A stretch of 64,000 nt of DNA from positions 1-64,000 of the forward strand of contig JAJDEU010000047.1 of the NCBI GenBank assembly GCA_029259635.1, written 5' to 3'. A program made the position numbers and the translations under genes. How positions within the stretch are numbered: position 1 is the first letter of the stretch; every line of letters begins with the position of its first letter. Under the pieces are notes generated by a model. The model did no database searches, was not told the origin of the DNA, and saw only the letters and a list, made by a program, of their open reading frames with translations. Source of the DNA: Planctomycetota bacterium. GTDB lineage: Bacteria; Planctomycetota; UBA1135; GCA-002686595. Positions 1-7,417 of this stretch are shown in pieces.

Positions 1-2
1 AG

Positions 3-302
3 GCCGAGGCCGACATTCTCGCGATCAAGGTGAAGCACGGCGAGAGCCTGGCGAAGGAGGCCAAGGACGCTGCTGCGACCGCGGACCCGGAGCTGGTCAA
101 GAAGGTCGCGAAGGACGCGGCCGAGTTCGAAGAGGACTTGGCGAAGAGCGTCGACCCGGTGCGCGATCGCGCTGCGGGGAACGCCACGCTGGAGAAGGAG
201 ATCTCCGAGCCGGTCGGCCCGGACTCCTTCGGCGGATCCGACGAGGGGTCGCACCTCATGAACAGCCGCCAGGCGTTCGACTCGGAGCTCGGAGGTCTCT
301 AG
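3..302 (+). CDS. Hypothetical protein, 5'-truncated by the window edge
   Basis: The frame is open through the left edge of the window, so the true start lies outside; a GTG at 30 is the first internal start. The visible 100 residues are highly charged, mostly helical and rich in Ala, Lys, Asp and Glu (for example AKDAAEFEEDLAKSV). No domain is recognised. The stop TAG is followed directly by the GTG of the next gene, so the two are probably one operon. Function unknown. Confidence 0.6.
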   Translation, partial: AEADILAIKVKHGESLAKEAKDAAATADPELVKKVAKDAAEFEEDLAKSVDPVRDRAAGNATLEKEISEPVGPDSFGGSDEGSHLMNSRQAFDSELGGL

Positions 303-518
303 GTGGCAGCCCACCCAATGATCCGGCTGACCAGGACGCTGGGCTCGATCGTGATCCGCAACGCCACACCGCAAGAGCGGAAGGAGCTGCTGCTGATCCT
401 GTCCGAGGTCAAGGCCGCGCAGGACGACCCCAATCACATGCTCGACGGTCCAGGCGACGAATCCCTGGAGGCGTGCTTCGAGTCGATCGCTGAAGAGGTC
501 AGGCAGAGCCTGCGCTGA
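303..518 (+). CDS. Hypothetical small acidic protein (71 aa)
   Basis: A GTG start directly abuts the stop of the preceding gene and has a GGAGG box about 6 bases upstream. The product has a helical middle (QERKELLLILSEVKAA) and an acidic C-terminal half. Codon use matches the neighbours, with G or C in most third positions. No family is recognised. A strong hairpin follows the stop codon, so this may close the first transcription unit. Confidence 0.65.
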   Translation: MAAHPMIRLTRTLGSIVIRNATPQERKELLLILSEVKAAQDDPNHMLDGPGDESLEACFESIAEEVRQSLR

Positions 519-524
519 TCCATG

Positions 525-555
525 GGCGCACGGAGGGCGACACCCTCCGTGCGCC
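525..555 (+). terminator. Perfect 13-bp GC-rich hairpin
   Basis: GGCGCACGGAGGG at 525-537 pairs perfectly with CCCTCCGTGCGCC at 543-555 around a 5-base loop. It lies just after the stop at 518 and before the gene starting at 599. There is no clear T-tract, so it may be a weak terminator, a processing site or an mRNA end stabiliser. Confidence 0.5.
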
Positions 556-598
556 TCGCAGGTCCAAGGGAGACGGAAGACCACGAAGGAGGCTGACC

Positions 599-838
599 GT
601 GCTGATTCCCATGCTGGGCTCGGAGGACTTCTGGCGCGGAGCGTGGTTCGTCACCGAGCGGCTGTTCTGGAAGGGCCGCCCGCTCCCGTTCGGCGTGATC
701 CGTCTCCGCTGGCTGCTGCCGGCGAGCCGGATCGGATACCGATACCCCGGCCGCGACGAGCCGGACGTGATCGACCGGCCTCGGGGCACGGTCGTCAGCA
801 TGGACCCACCCTGGTTTGAGGAGAGGGACGCAGCATGA
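599..838 (+). CDS. Hypothetical protein (79 aa)
   Basis: The GTG start is preceded by a clear AAGGAGG box. The product is Trp- and Arg-rich (FWRGAWFVTERLFWKGRPL) with no recognised domain and no signal peptide. Its 3' end overlaps the next ATG by four bases (ATGA), the first of several coupled junctions in this cluster. Function unknown. Confidence 0.65.
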   Translation: MLIPMLGSEDFWRGAWFVTERLFWKGRPLPFGVIRLRWLLPASRIGYRYPGRDEPDVIDRPRGTVVSMDPPWFEERDAA

Positions 839-1188
839 TCGAAGGCTGGGATCGAGGTCCGCGGGACCGATCGAAGAACTGCCACCAGATCCACGAGTCC
901 ATGGACTGGATCTACCGACTCGGACCCAAGGTCGTGATCGAGGTCCGGGACCTGAACGGTGGGAACGGCAGGGGCGACGGGGCAGACCCGATCGGCGTGA
1001 CCTACGCAGACCTGGCGATCGGTGAAGGGCCGGACGCGCACCGTGTCCCGCTCGGTCCAGTGCTCTACGGAGACGACGAGCCGTGGCGATCGCCGATCAA
1101 CGTCCCGACGATCGAAGACGCGCTGCGCATGCAGGAGGACCGCGGACGGAAGGCGGCAGCCTCCATGCTTGAGGAGCTGAGCGCGTGA
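835..1188 (+). CDS. Hypothetical protein (117 aa)
   Basis: The ATG overlaps the previous stop (ATGA) and the 3' end overlaps the next GTG (GTGA), so translation is probably coupled on both sides. The protein has a central stretch of likely beta structure (KVVIEVRDLNGGNG) and a charged helical C-terminus (DALRMQEDRGRKAAASMLEE). No family is recognised. Confidence 0.7.
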   Translation: MIEGWDRGPRDRSKNCHQIHESMDWIYRLGPKVVIEVRDLNGGNGRGDGADPIGVTYADLAIGEGPDAHRVPLGPVLYGDDEPWRSPINVPTIEDALRMQEDRGRKAAASMLEELSA

Positions 1189-1382
1189 TCCTGGCCGAGC
1201 AGATCATGGAGCAGCACTGCCGCTGCCACTGGTGCAAGCGCGAGTGGATCGTCAACAAGCCGACGGTCTACGGCTGGGAGACGTCCTGCTGTGGCTGGAC
1301 GACCGTGCGCGAGGTCCCCGGCCAGATCCTGTTCAGCGACGCCGGAGGTGCCTGGCTGCGCATGAAGGCGAGGGCCGCATGA
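1185..1382 (+). CDS. Small Cys-rich (zinc-ribbon-like) protein (65 aa)
   Basis: The GTG overlaps the previous stop by four bases. The sequence holds CRCHWC near residue 13 and a CC pair near residue 36, spaced as in small metal-binding phage proteins, but the exact ligand set is not certain. The 3' end overlaps the next ATG (ATGA). Role unknown. Confidence 0.65.
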   Translation: MILAEQIMEQHCRCHWCKREWIVNKPTVYGWETSCCGWTTVREVPGQILFSDAGGAWLRMKARAA

Positions 1383-1582
1383 GCGCCTACGAAGACCTGA
1401 TCGCCGCCGTCACGAACGGGGTGATCAACCGGCTGACCGGCGAGCGCGGGACTCGTCTCGACAAGGCCTGGGGTGCGCTCTCGCAGAAGGCGCGCGACGA
1501 GCGGATCGAGGAGTGCCGTGACTTCGTGGACAACGCCCTGGAGCGTGGCCGCGGGACGCTCATGGACGAATGGCGACGTTGA
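1379..1582 (+). CDS. Hypothetical protein (67 aa)
   Basis: This start was chosen because the ATG overlaps the preceding stop (ATGA), as at neighbouring junctions; the frame is open further upstream, but that part reads as an Arg-rich shadow. The product is a small helical protein (AYEDLIAAVTNGVINRLTG). Its 3' end overlaps the start of the next gene by 13 bases. Function unknown. Confidence 0.65.
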   Translation: MSAYEDLIAAVTNGVINRLTGERGTRLDKAWGALSQKARDERIEECRDFVDNALERGRGTLMDEWRR

Positions 1583-2499
1583 CCCAGCCGCAGTGGGAGC
1601 GGCTCACCTTCACGGCCTCCGCGGCCCCAGCGCAGCCGGACTCGGACAAGTTCGTCTGGCTCTGGCCGGACATGCCGACCGACGACGAGCGCCGCGACAA
1701 GAGAATCCGCGAGCTGGAGAAGACACTCGTTCAGCAGCAGATCGGGATCCCGATCTCCCCGACCTTCAGCACGGTGCGCGGAGGCGAGGTCCGGTTCAAC
1801 GACGAGATCGACCGCCTCCGGGACGAGCTCGACAAGGCCACCAGAACCCCAGATCGGTTCACCGAGATCCTCCAGAAGGGAGAGCTCGTCACCGGCGGAT
1901 CCTCCGGTGCGACCGGGAGGATCACGTCAGTCGGAAGGGCCGTCCGGTTCGAGGGCCGGCTCTACGCTGCTGGGCCCGAAGGGCAACCCATGGTCCTCAA
2001 CGAGCGCACCGGCGACTGGATCCCTGCGCCAGCGCGACCAAGGCGAGAGGAGGAGATCCTCTACAACGCGATCAACCCGCCGCCGCCACCACCGCGAAAG
2101 ATCGTGCGCAGGGACGAGGTGCGCATGATCTCCTCGCCGGAGTCGGTGATCAGCTCCGACGTCGCCGAGTCATTCAAGAGCCTCATGGAGCCGATCGTCG
2201 AAGCGACCCGCCAGGCGGCCAAAGGGTTCCGCTCGCTCGGGGAAGCGTTCAACCAGCAGGCCATGCTCTCGGATCTCCTGGCCAGCATGCGGGTCACGAA
2301 GCCAGAGCGGATCGACCCGCGCTTCTACTGGTCGCCGCCCGTGGAGATCCCCTACCGCCAGGAGTCCTTCGACGGTCAGACGGCAACCGAGCAGCAGCTC
2401 CGCGAGCGAAGCCGGCAGGCGTTCGCCAGGCCGCCGAAGCGACTCGGTCGTGGTCGCTCGATCCGCAGGTGGTCGACGCGCCGCAGCCAGGCAAGGTAG
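1570..2499 (+). CDS. Phage protein with a GxSSGATG module (309 aa)
   Basis: The ATG lies inside the 3' end of the previous gene. The N-terminus is followed by a predicted helical heptad region (residues about 40-95). Residues about 97-120 (FTEILQKGELVTGGSSGATG) carry the same short beta module that recurs in the large virion proteins at 10498 and 12512. A Pro run near residue 170 leads into a helical section (ESFKSLMEPIVEATRQAAKG), and the last 40 residues are Arg-rich. The shared module suggests a virion-associated role, but this is inference. Last confident plus-strand gene before the minus-strand island. Confidence 0.7.
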   Translation: MATLTQPQWERLTFTASAAPAQPDSDKFVWLWPDMPTDDERRDKRIRELEKTLVQQQIGIPISPTFSTVRGGEVRFNDEIDRLRDELDKATRTPDRFTEILQKGELVTGGSSGATGRITSVGRAVRFEGRLYAAGPEGQPMVLNERTGDWIPAPARPRREEEILYNAINPPPPPPRKIVRRDEVRMISSPESVISSDVAESFKSLMEPIVEATRQAAKGFRSLGEAFNQQAMLSDLLASMRVTKPERIDPRFYWSPPVEIPYRQESFDGQTATEQQLRERSRQAFARPPKRLGRGRSIRRWSTRRSQAR

Positions 2500-2805
2500 A
2501 CTCCCGGCATGTGGTTCCCGTGGCTACGGTCGATCATGCGCTACCGAGAGGCATACCCTCTCCCGGTGCAGACCGAGTGCCGACCACCCAAGATCCTCGC
2601 GCAGCACCAACCGACTGCGAACCGCCAGCCGTGTAGGTCAACGACTACTCCTGCGCGGCGCATGCTTCAAACCACTCGGGGCGCGGGAGCCCCGTGGGGG
2701 AAGCAGCGCAAGCGCCAGGTGGGGGCGCGTCCGTAGCAAGTGCCCACCGACGCGAGGATAAGAACGCGGGGACCCGGCTGCTGGTGCGGCCGGGTCCTAC
2801 CTCGT
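2500..2805. other. Spacer between convergent units, with one doubtful ORF
   Basis: About 300 bases lie between the plus-strand gene ending at 2499 and the minus-strand gene ending at 2806. An open frame of 75 codons starts at ATG 2509, six bases after a TAGACT -10-like box, but it has no ribosome binding site, an odd Trp/Arg/Thr/Pro composition and atypical codons, so I do not call it. Two hairpins are visible: CGGGGC/GCCCCG near 2677-2694 and the one at 2771-2796. Confidence 0.45.
2771..2796. terminator. Hairpin at a convergent gene junction
   Basis: GACCCGGC at 2771-2778 pairs with GCCGGGTC at 2789-2796 around a 10-base loop. It lies ten bases beyond the stop of the minus-strand gene at 2806, where transcription from both strands would converge, so it may end transcripts in both directions. 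No T-tract. Confidence 0.5.
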
Positions 2806-3087
2806 TCAGCCAGCGACCCGGTTCACGCCCGAGTCACTCGTCGACGGCTCTGCCTCGTGCTCTTCGAGCATGCGCCGTCGTCGCTCCACGTCCCCGGCCT
2901 CGGCCACGGTCGTGAGCTTCTTCTGCAGCTTGAACAAGCGCGAGTCCTCGTTGAGGCGGCTCGTCTTCCTCGCCTTGATCTTGGCGAGCGTCTCCCGGAA
3001 TGAAGCGCGCACGTCCTCAACCTCCGCTGAGGCCGAGAGGTCCACGTCGCTGCCGTTCGAGTCGCGAGGCATTGGTGCCAGGCTCAT
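2806..3087 (-). CDS. Hypothetical charged helical protein (93 aa)
   Basis: The ATG codes for a hydrophilic protein with a long predicted helix (ASFRETLAKIKARKTSRLNE) and an acidic C-terminus. It is the downstream gene of a two-gene minus-strand island inside plus-strand genes, four bases beyond the stop of the membrane protein at 3092. No family is recognised; a partner of that membrane protein is a positional guess. Confidence 0.6.
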   Translation of the reverse strand: MSLAPMPRDSNGSDVDLSASAEVEDVRASFRETLAKIKARKTSRLNEDSRLFKLQKKLTTVAEAGDVERRRRMLEEHEAEPSTSDSGVNRVAG

Positions 3088-3091
3088 GGTC

Positions 3092-3406
3092 TTACTCCGT
3101 GTATCCCTTGAGGGTTTCGTTCAACTCCCGCATGACCGCTTTGTTCTCTGCGCGCTCGGCGTCGATCCGAGACTCGTAGTGCTTTCGGAGTCCGTCCTCG
3201 CGAGCCGTCGCTGCCTTGGCCTTCTCCTCGTTCGACGTCTCGTGGTGGCGCTCGCGCCGGACATACTGGATCACGACGGCCAGGAGGGCGAGGAGCAAGA
3301 CGCCGACGATCGTCGCCAGAACCTGCTGAACGGACTCGGCCTTCGCGAGTTCCTGGGCGACCTGCGCCGGATCAATCGTAAGGTCTTGTGCGAGCAGGAA
3401 GGGCAT
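3092..3406 (-). CDS. Single-pass membrane protein with charged coiled-coil tail (104 aa)
   Basis: I chose the ATG at 3406 because GGAG lies six bases upstream; the frame extends to a GTG at 3460 with poor spacing. After about 27 polar residues there is one clear membrane segment (VLATIVGVLLLALLAVVIQY), then a highly charged, Ala/Glu/Lys-rich helix to the C-terminus. This architecture fits inner-membrane spanins and some single-segment holins, and a lipoprotein gene lies nearby at 4197 on the other strand. A lysis role is plausible but unproven. Confidence 0.65.
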   Translation of the reverse strand: MPFLLAQDLTIDPAQVAQELAKAESVQQVLATIVGVLLLALLAVVIQYVRRERHHETSNEEKAKAATAREDGLRKHYESRIDAERAENKAVMRELNETLKGYTE

Positions 3407-3447
3407 GCGTGTCTCCGAGCGTAGCGGGTGGGTCTGGCAATCCGCCA

Positions 3448-3476
3448 GCGACAGCGGCACCCCTCCAGGGTAAACT
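3448..3476 (+). promoter_or_regulatory. Candidate sigma-70-type promoter
   Basis: GCGACA (3448-3453) and TAAACT (3471-3476) are separated by 17 bases, in the divergent gap between the minus-strand membrane protein and the plus-strand gene at 3495. A GGAGG ribosome binding site follows. Match to consensus is moderate. Confidence 0.45.
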
Positions 3477-3494
3477 CAGCGCTGGAGGATCACC

Positions 3495-3914
3495 ATGTCT
3501 GCAGCCGAGTTCCCCACCCGCGTCGAAGAGTCGATAGCCAGGATCCACGCTGCCATGGCTGACCGGTTCGACGTTTCCGACCTTTCGGTCCTGATCCGCG
3601 AGGCCGTCGAGGTCGCGGAGACACTCGACGACCTGAAGCCGACGGAGAAGCGTGCGCTGGCGATCGCGTTCGTCTGCGACCTGATCGACAAGTTCTTCAC
3701 CGGCCAGACGCCAGCGATCGAGAAGCTGATCGAGGACGTCGACTGGCCCTGGCTCACAGACGGAATGGAGCGCACGCTCGTCGACCCGATCGTGAAGCGC
3801 TTCGCCGTCCCGTTCGCCAAGGACCTGCTGAAGCTGTCGATCCCCTACCTCGTCGACCTGGTGGTCGACGCGACCAGCGGGAAGGTCGCGGTCAACCAGG
3901 GCGAGGGCGAGTAG
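3495..3914 (+). CDS. Hypothetical helical phage protein (139 aa)
   Basis: The ATG has a GGAGG box upstream and a promoter-like element before that. The protein is almost entirely helical, with amphipathic segments (AVEVAETLDDLKPTEKRALA) and a hydrophobic C-terminal part (FAKDLLKLSIPYLVDLVVDA) that is borderline for membrane association. No family is recognised. It heads a run of five closely spaced small genes. Confidence 0.7.
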   Translation: MSAAEFPTRVEESIARIHAAMADRFDVSDLSVLIREAVEVAETLDDLKPTEKRALAIAFVCDLIDKFFTGQTPAIEKLIEDVDWPWLTDGMERTLVDPIVKRFAVPFAKDLLKLSIPYLVDLVVDATSGKVAVNQGEGE

Positions 3915-3915
3915 C

Positions 3916-4200
3916 GTGGGCAACGGTGGCTACTACGTCCTCGTCTGGGACGGATACGGCGCTGGCCTCGTCATGCTCAACCCGCGGCTTCTGACCGACG
4001 GCCTCGATTGCTACGGCAACCCGCGCAACTGGTTCAACCTCCCCGAGCGCCCAGGCGGCTGGTCGCACGACGCGATCGTCGCCCACGCGATCAAGGAGCA
4101 GCAGCTGCCGTGGCTCGACACCGGCGGCCCACCCGACGACGACTGGCAGGGTAGCCCCTGCGGGTCCACCGATTACAACAACTGGAAGGTGATCTCATGA
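3916..4200 (+). CDS. Hypothetical Trp/Pro/Asp-rich protein (94 aa)
   Basis: The GTG start is one base after the previous stop. The product is compact, with many Trp, Asp, Gly and Pro residues (YYVLVWDGYGAG, NWFNLPERPGGW). The 3' end overlaps the next ATG (ATGA). No family is recognised. Confidence 0.65.
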   Translation: MGNGGYYVLVWDGYGAGLVMLNPRLLTDGLDCYGNPRNWFNLPERPGGWSHDAIVAHAIKEQQLPWLDTGGPPDDDWQGSPCGSTDYNNWKVIS

Positions 4201-4424
4201 AGCGGATCCTCGCGACCGCTGCACTCGCTCTTGCCCTGAGCGGCTGCTGCCACAACCTGCAGGGCTCCTTCGTCCAGGCCATGGACGACACCATGGTCGC
4301 GATCGAGGCCGACGTCGAAGCCGGTCTCTACAAGCCGGACGCCGCGAGCGCGGAGACGCTGCTCAAGGCGAAGACCGCGATCAAGGACGCGAAGGACGTC
4401 CTGGCGAAAGAGGAGGCCAAGTAG
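4197..4424 (+). CDS. Small predicted lipoprotein (75 aa)
   Basis: The N-terminus is a textbook lipoprotein signal: MKR, a hydrophobic run (ILATAALALA), then the lipobox LSGC with the lipid-carrying Cys at residue 17. The mature part is about 58 residues, helical and charged. Size and type fit an outer-membrane spanin or a superinfection-exclusion lipoprotein, and would imply a host with a Gram-negative-type envelope. The start overlaps the previous stop (ATGA). Confidence 0.75.
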   Translation: MKRILATAALALALSGCCHNLQGSFVQAMDDTMVAIEADVEAGLYKPDAASAETLLKAKTAIKDAKDVLAKEEAK

Positions 4425-4426
4425 CC

Positions 4427-4795
4427 ATGGGCGACAAGGGAACGGGCGGCGACATGGCCTCCGAGTTCGAGGGCCTGGGCGACAAGATCCTGGCGCGCAC
4501 CTTGGAGCTCGGCGAGGGCCTGATCGACCTGACCGAAGGCCAGCTCAAGGACCTCGGGGCGATCACCGACACCGCCGGCAAGGCGATCGCTGGTGACGAG
4601 CGCCTCCAGAAGCACCTGATCGCGCAGCTGTCCCTGCGCAAGTTCTCCAGCGAGGCCCGCGCCTACCTGGAGATCGTGGCGTTCCGCGAGGCCGTCGCGC
4701 AGGCGATCCTCGACGTCGTCGGCGCGCTGGTCAGCCAGGGCGCGAAGCTCGCGGGCGAGGCGTTGGCCGGCGCGCTGACCGGCGCTCTCGGGTAG
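4427..4795 (+). CDS. Hypothetical protein with amphipathic C-terminus (122 aa)
   Basis: The ATG lies two bases after the lipoprotein stop. The first 90 residues are helical and acidic; the last 35 (VAQAILDVVGALVSQGAKLA and beyond) are Ala/Gly/Leu-rich and could insert in or lie on a membrane. Context beside a lipoprotein hints at a lysis or membrane-related job, but no family is recognised. Confidence 0.65.
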   Translation: MGDKGTGGDMASEFEGLGDKILARTLELGEGLIDLTEGQLKDLGAITDTAGKAIAGDERLQKHLIAQLSLRKFSSEARAYLEIVAFREAVAQAILDVVGALVSQGAKLAGEALAGALTGALG

Positions 4796-5049
4796 TGGCC
4801 TCGATCCCTCCGTTCCGAGTGCGGGACGTCACTCTCCCAGAGGGTGCCGTCCCGCCTGGCGTGTGGGCCGACGTGGTCAAGCGCGTCGGTGGGCTGATCC
4901 TGGCGCGGACGGAGACAGAGACGGTCGACGGTCAGATCAAGCTCCACCTGGTCACGCACGACGAGGCGATCGGGGTCGTGAAGAAGATCCTGCTGGAGCA
5001 CGACTGCGAGCCCTGGGGGAACGTCTCGGACTGGTGGAAGACGGAGTGA
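4795..5049 (+). CDS. Hypothetical protein (84 aa)
   Basis: The GTG start shares one base with the previous TAG stop. The protein looks like a small alpha/beta fold (VDGQIKLHLVTHDEAIGVVK) with a Trp-rich C-terminus. The 3' end overlaps the next GTG (GTGA). No family is recognised. Confidence 0.65.
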   Translation: MASIPPFRVRDVTLPEGAVPPGVWADVVKRVGGLILARTETETVDGQIKLHLVTHDEAIGVVKKILLEHDCEPWGNVSDWWKTE

Positions 5050-5195
5050 GGTGGTGGGTCGCGAAGGCCTGGATCCTCTCCTGGTGGTGCGAGGCGACCA
5101 AGCACCGCTGGGCGCAGAAGAGGAACGAGCGTCTCTGCCTTCGGTGCGGGCGGCGGGAGACCAGGATCCGCGGAGGCAGTTGGCACGAGGCGTAG
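5046..5195 (+). CDS. Tiny Trp-rich CxxC protein (49 aa)
   Basis: A 49-codon gene starts at GTG 5046, overlapping the previous stop by four bases. It has five Trp residues in its first 22 and a single CLRCGRRETR knuckle near residue 31. The coupled start and sequence style match other small zinc-knuckle genes in this genome. Function unknown. Confidence 0.55.
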   Translation: MRWWVAKAWILSWWCEATKHRWAQKRNERLCLRCGRRETRIRGGSWHEA

Positions 5196-5197
5196 CT

Positions 5198-5226
5198 TTG
5201 TGGGCCTGCCGTTCTCGTGGTAGGCT
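5198..5226 (+). promoter_or_regulatory. Promoter with extended -10
   Basis: TTGTGG (5198-5203) and TAGGCT (5221-5226) are 17 bases apart, and the -10 box is preceded by TGG, giving TGGTAGGCT at 5218-5226. A GCGGAGG ribosome binding site and ATG 5252 follow. This is the best-formed promoter in the head module. Confidence 0.6.
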
Positions 5227-5251
5227 TCCAGCTCAACCAGCGGAGGACACC

Positions 5252-5569
5252 ATGGCACTCGACGGAACCCTCACCTACGTCTCGAAGCAGGACATTGCGG
5301 ACCGCGAGCAGCTGATCCTCGATCTACAAGGCCCGAGCGAATACGACGCGGCGGCCGGCGGCGAGATCATTCTCCCGAGCTTCTTCAACTTCCGCACCGG
5401 CGGGATCTTGATCGAGACCGCGCAGGGCAAGGCCGAGGACTCGGTAGCCTCCTGCAAGTTCGACCCGGCGAACTCCTCGCTCAAGTTCTTCGACGTCGAC
5501 GGCGTCGAAGAGGCGGACGACGCAGACCTTTCGGCGAACACCTACAGGCTGACCGTCTTCGGCCGATAG
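5252..5569 (+). CDS. Hypothetical protein preceding portal (105 aa)
   Basis: The ATG has a GGAGG box upstream and its own promoter-like element. The sequence is mainly beta (GGEIILPSFFNFRTGGILIE, SSLKFFDVDGVEE). It is the gene immediately before the portal, so a virion or head-assembly role is likely by position only. No family is recognised. Confidence 0.7.
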   Translation: MALDGTLTYVSKQDIADREQLILDLQGPSEYDAAAGGEIILPSFFNFRTGGILIETAQGKAEDSVASCKFDPANSSLKFFDVDGVEEADDADLSANTYRLTVFGR

Positions 5570-5609
5570 CCCGTCCGCTGACCGCGAGTCGGTGAGCGCG
5601 TCTCCGGTC

Positions 5610-5618
5610 TGATACCCT
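5610..5618 (+). promoter_or_regulatory. Extended -10 promoter element before portal
   Basis: TGATACCCT fits the extended -10 form TGnTAnnnT. It lies in the gap between the gene ending at 5569 and the portal start at 5637, followed by GGAGG. No good -35 box is visible. Confidence 0.45.
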
Positions 5619-5636
5619 GTCGGCTGGAGGCTGTTC

Positions 5637-7415
5637 ATGGGCAAGAGCGTCAAGGACACCCTGGTTGCAAACGGGATCGAGGAGGAAGAGGCCGAGCTGA
5701 TCGCCGAGGCGATCGCCCTCTCCAAGAATCGCGCCCGTCGTGCCTCGCACGAGATCCCCGCCCTCCGGTCCGTGCGCAGGACCTTCTTCGCCACCAGCGA
5801 CACGACCGGGAAGGACTTTCGCAAGTTCCACGACCTGGTCACGCAGGAGATCCAGGGCCTGACGCCGGCCGAGGTCGCGTTCGGCGACATTCCCGACGAG
5901 TGCCGCGAGCAATACTCGGCGTTCTGCTGGTCCATGTATGCCGGCCACCAGGAGCTGTTCCTCGATCGCCACGAGGACGAGGACCCGGCCGAGTTCCTGA
6001 ACCGACCGCAGAAGCGCACGCTCAACGTGACGCGCCTCGTGATCGACACGCTCTCGAAGCTCTACCACCGGCCACCCACCCGGAAGCACAAGAGCGAGAC
6101 GCAGCCCGGACCAGGCGGCGAGGAGATCGAGGTCTTCGACTCGCCGATCGAGATCCGCGATCGCCTGGACGAGATCTGGTCTGGCGAGTTGTTCAACCGG
6201 TCCATGCAGGAGATCGACCGCCGCTGCCGCCTCGTCGGCACCGTGGCGGTCCGGCCCATGTATGACCCAGACCTGCCTGGAGGGATCCGGCTCTGGCTCT
6301 ACATGAGCCACCAGCTGCGGGTGATCCCCGACCCGGCAGCGCCGTGGAAGCCGGCGGCCGTGATCGAGCGCGTCCACCCGTTCGGCAAGGAGCAGAGCAC
6401 CACGATCTGGACGGACACCTGGTTCGTCGACCTGCGGTCGAAGCGCCGCGTCACCGTGGAGCGGCATGGCCTCGGCAGGATCCCGCACGTCTTCTGCCGA
6501 GACGAGTTGAGCTACAACTCCTTCTTCACGGAGGGGCGCGGGCGAGTCCTGTGCAACCCGAACGCGATCCTCAACAACGACCTGTCCGACCTGGAGTCGA
6601 TCAAGCAAATGCAGGGCTTCTCCCTGCTGGAGCTGGTCAACCCGGTCAACGACAAGCAGCGCGTCGGGCCGCGCGAGACCGCGACGTTCCGGCCGAGCGA
6701 CAAGACGCGACCGTTCGGCGCTCGCTTCGTCTCCCCAAACGCTCCCCTCGGCGAGCTGCGCGCGGACATTGCTCAGCAGGTGGAGCAGATCCTGTCGGTC
6801 AACGGCGTCCCGTCGGCTGCGCTCGGTGCCGAGGTGAACCGGCGCACGCTCTCCGGCGCGGCGATCCGCGCTGCCATGCAGCCGATCGTGTCGGACAACA
6901 AGAACCGCGAGTCCCTCTTCAAGCCGCTCGAACACGACCTTGCCGACTCCATGCTGCGGATCGTCCGCCGGCACGAGCCTGGGTTCGCCTACAACCCGAT
7001 CACGGACCGGCCGCAGTTCACGCTCTTCTACCAGCCGCTGGAGTTCCCACTCGACGTCCGCGACCAGGTCGTGAAGGACGACTTCGATATCGCTCAGGCG
7101 ATCACGACCCCGGCGCAGATCATTCGGCGGGACAACCCGGAGGAGTTCCCCGACGACGAGGCGTCGATCGAGAAATGGCAGGAGAACCTCGCCGAGCAGC
7201 GGACCGCTGGGTTCTCTCCAGGCGAGGACGAGCCGAACCTGGACCTGCGCGCGTCCTACGGAGGCCTCACCCCGACCGGCGAAGGCCGTGATCCCGTCGA
7301 CACCTACTCGACGGAGGACCTGCTGGAGGACCTCGACGCCATGGCGGAACCCTCGGGGTCGACAAACGCGGCCCCGGTCATGGCCGCCAAGGTGCCGCGG
7401 GCGACGGACGAGTAG
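5637..7415 (+). CDS. Portal protein (592 aa)
   Basis: The portal forms the dodecameric DNA entry ring of the head, where the terminase docks. The start ATG has GGCTGGAGG upstream. After about 80 extra N-terminal residues comes the typical portal opening (TLNVTRLVIDTLSKLYHRPP, about residues 128-147). A middle section follows with GRIPHVFCRDEL and then EQILSVNGVPSAALGAE before a helical region, as in SPP1/HK97-type portals. The C-terminus is acidic. Length is usual for the family. It is followed two bases later by a probable head protein gene. Confidence 0.8.
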   Translation: MGKSVKDTLVANGIEEEEAELIAEAIALSKNRARRASHEIPALRSVRRTFFATSDTTGKDFRKFHDLVTQEIQGLTPAEVAFGDIPDECREQYSAFCWSMYAGHQELFLDRHEDEDPAEFLNRPQKRTLNVTRLVIDTLSKLYHRPPTRKHKSETQPGPGGEEIEVFDSPIEIRDRLDEIWSGELFNRSMQEIDRRCRLVGTVAVRPMYDPDLPGGIRLWLYMSHQLRVIPDPAAPWKPAAVIERVHPFGKEQSTTIWTDTWFVDLRSKRRVTVERHGLGRIPHVFCRDELSYNSFFTEGRGRVLCNPNAILNNDLSDLESIKQMQGFSLLELVNPVNDKQRVGPRETATFRPSDKTRPFGARFVSPNAPLGELRADIAQQVEQILSVNGVPSAALGAEVNRRTLSGAAIRAAMQPIVSDNKNRESLFKPLEHDLADSMLRIVRRHEPGFAYNPITDRPQFTLFYQPLEFPLDVRDQVVKDDFDIAQAITTPAQIIRRDNPEEFPDDEASIEKWQENLAEQRTAGFSPGEDEPNLDLRASYGGLTPTGEGRDPVDTYSTEDLLEDLDAMAEPSGSTNAAPVMAAKVPRATDE

Positions 7416-7417
7416 CC

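Noticed and set aside
1473..2636. 387-codon plus-strand frame overlapping the 309-residue gene
   Set aside because: Composition dominated by Arg, Ala, Asp and Pro; the alternative frame has coherent domains and a coupled start.
2509..2736. 75-codon frame starting six bases after a TAGACT box
   Set aside because: A leaderless gene is possible, but there is no ribosome binding site, the codon use is atypical and a hairpin lies inside; evidence is too thin.
3092..3460. Longer start (GTG 3460) for the minus-strand membrane protein
   Set aside because: GGAGG lies almost against the GTG, too close for initiation; ATG 3406 has GGAG at normal spacing.
5481..6974. 497-codon open frame on the minus strand, opposite the portal gene
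   Set aside because: It is an antisense shadow of a high-GC gene; the product is Arg/Leu/Asp/Val-rich with no motif, while the plus strand codes for a recognisable portal.
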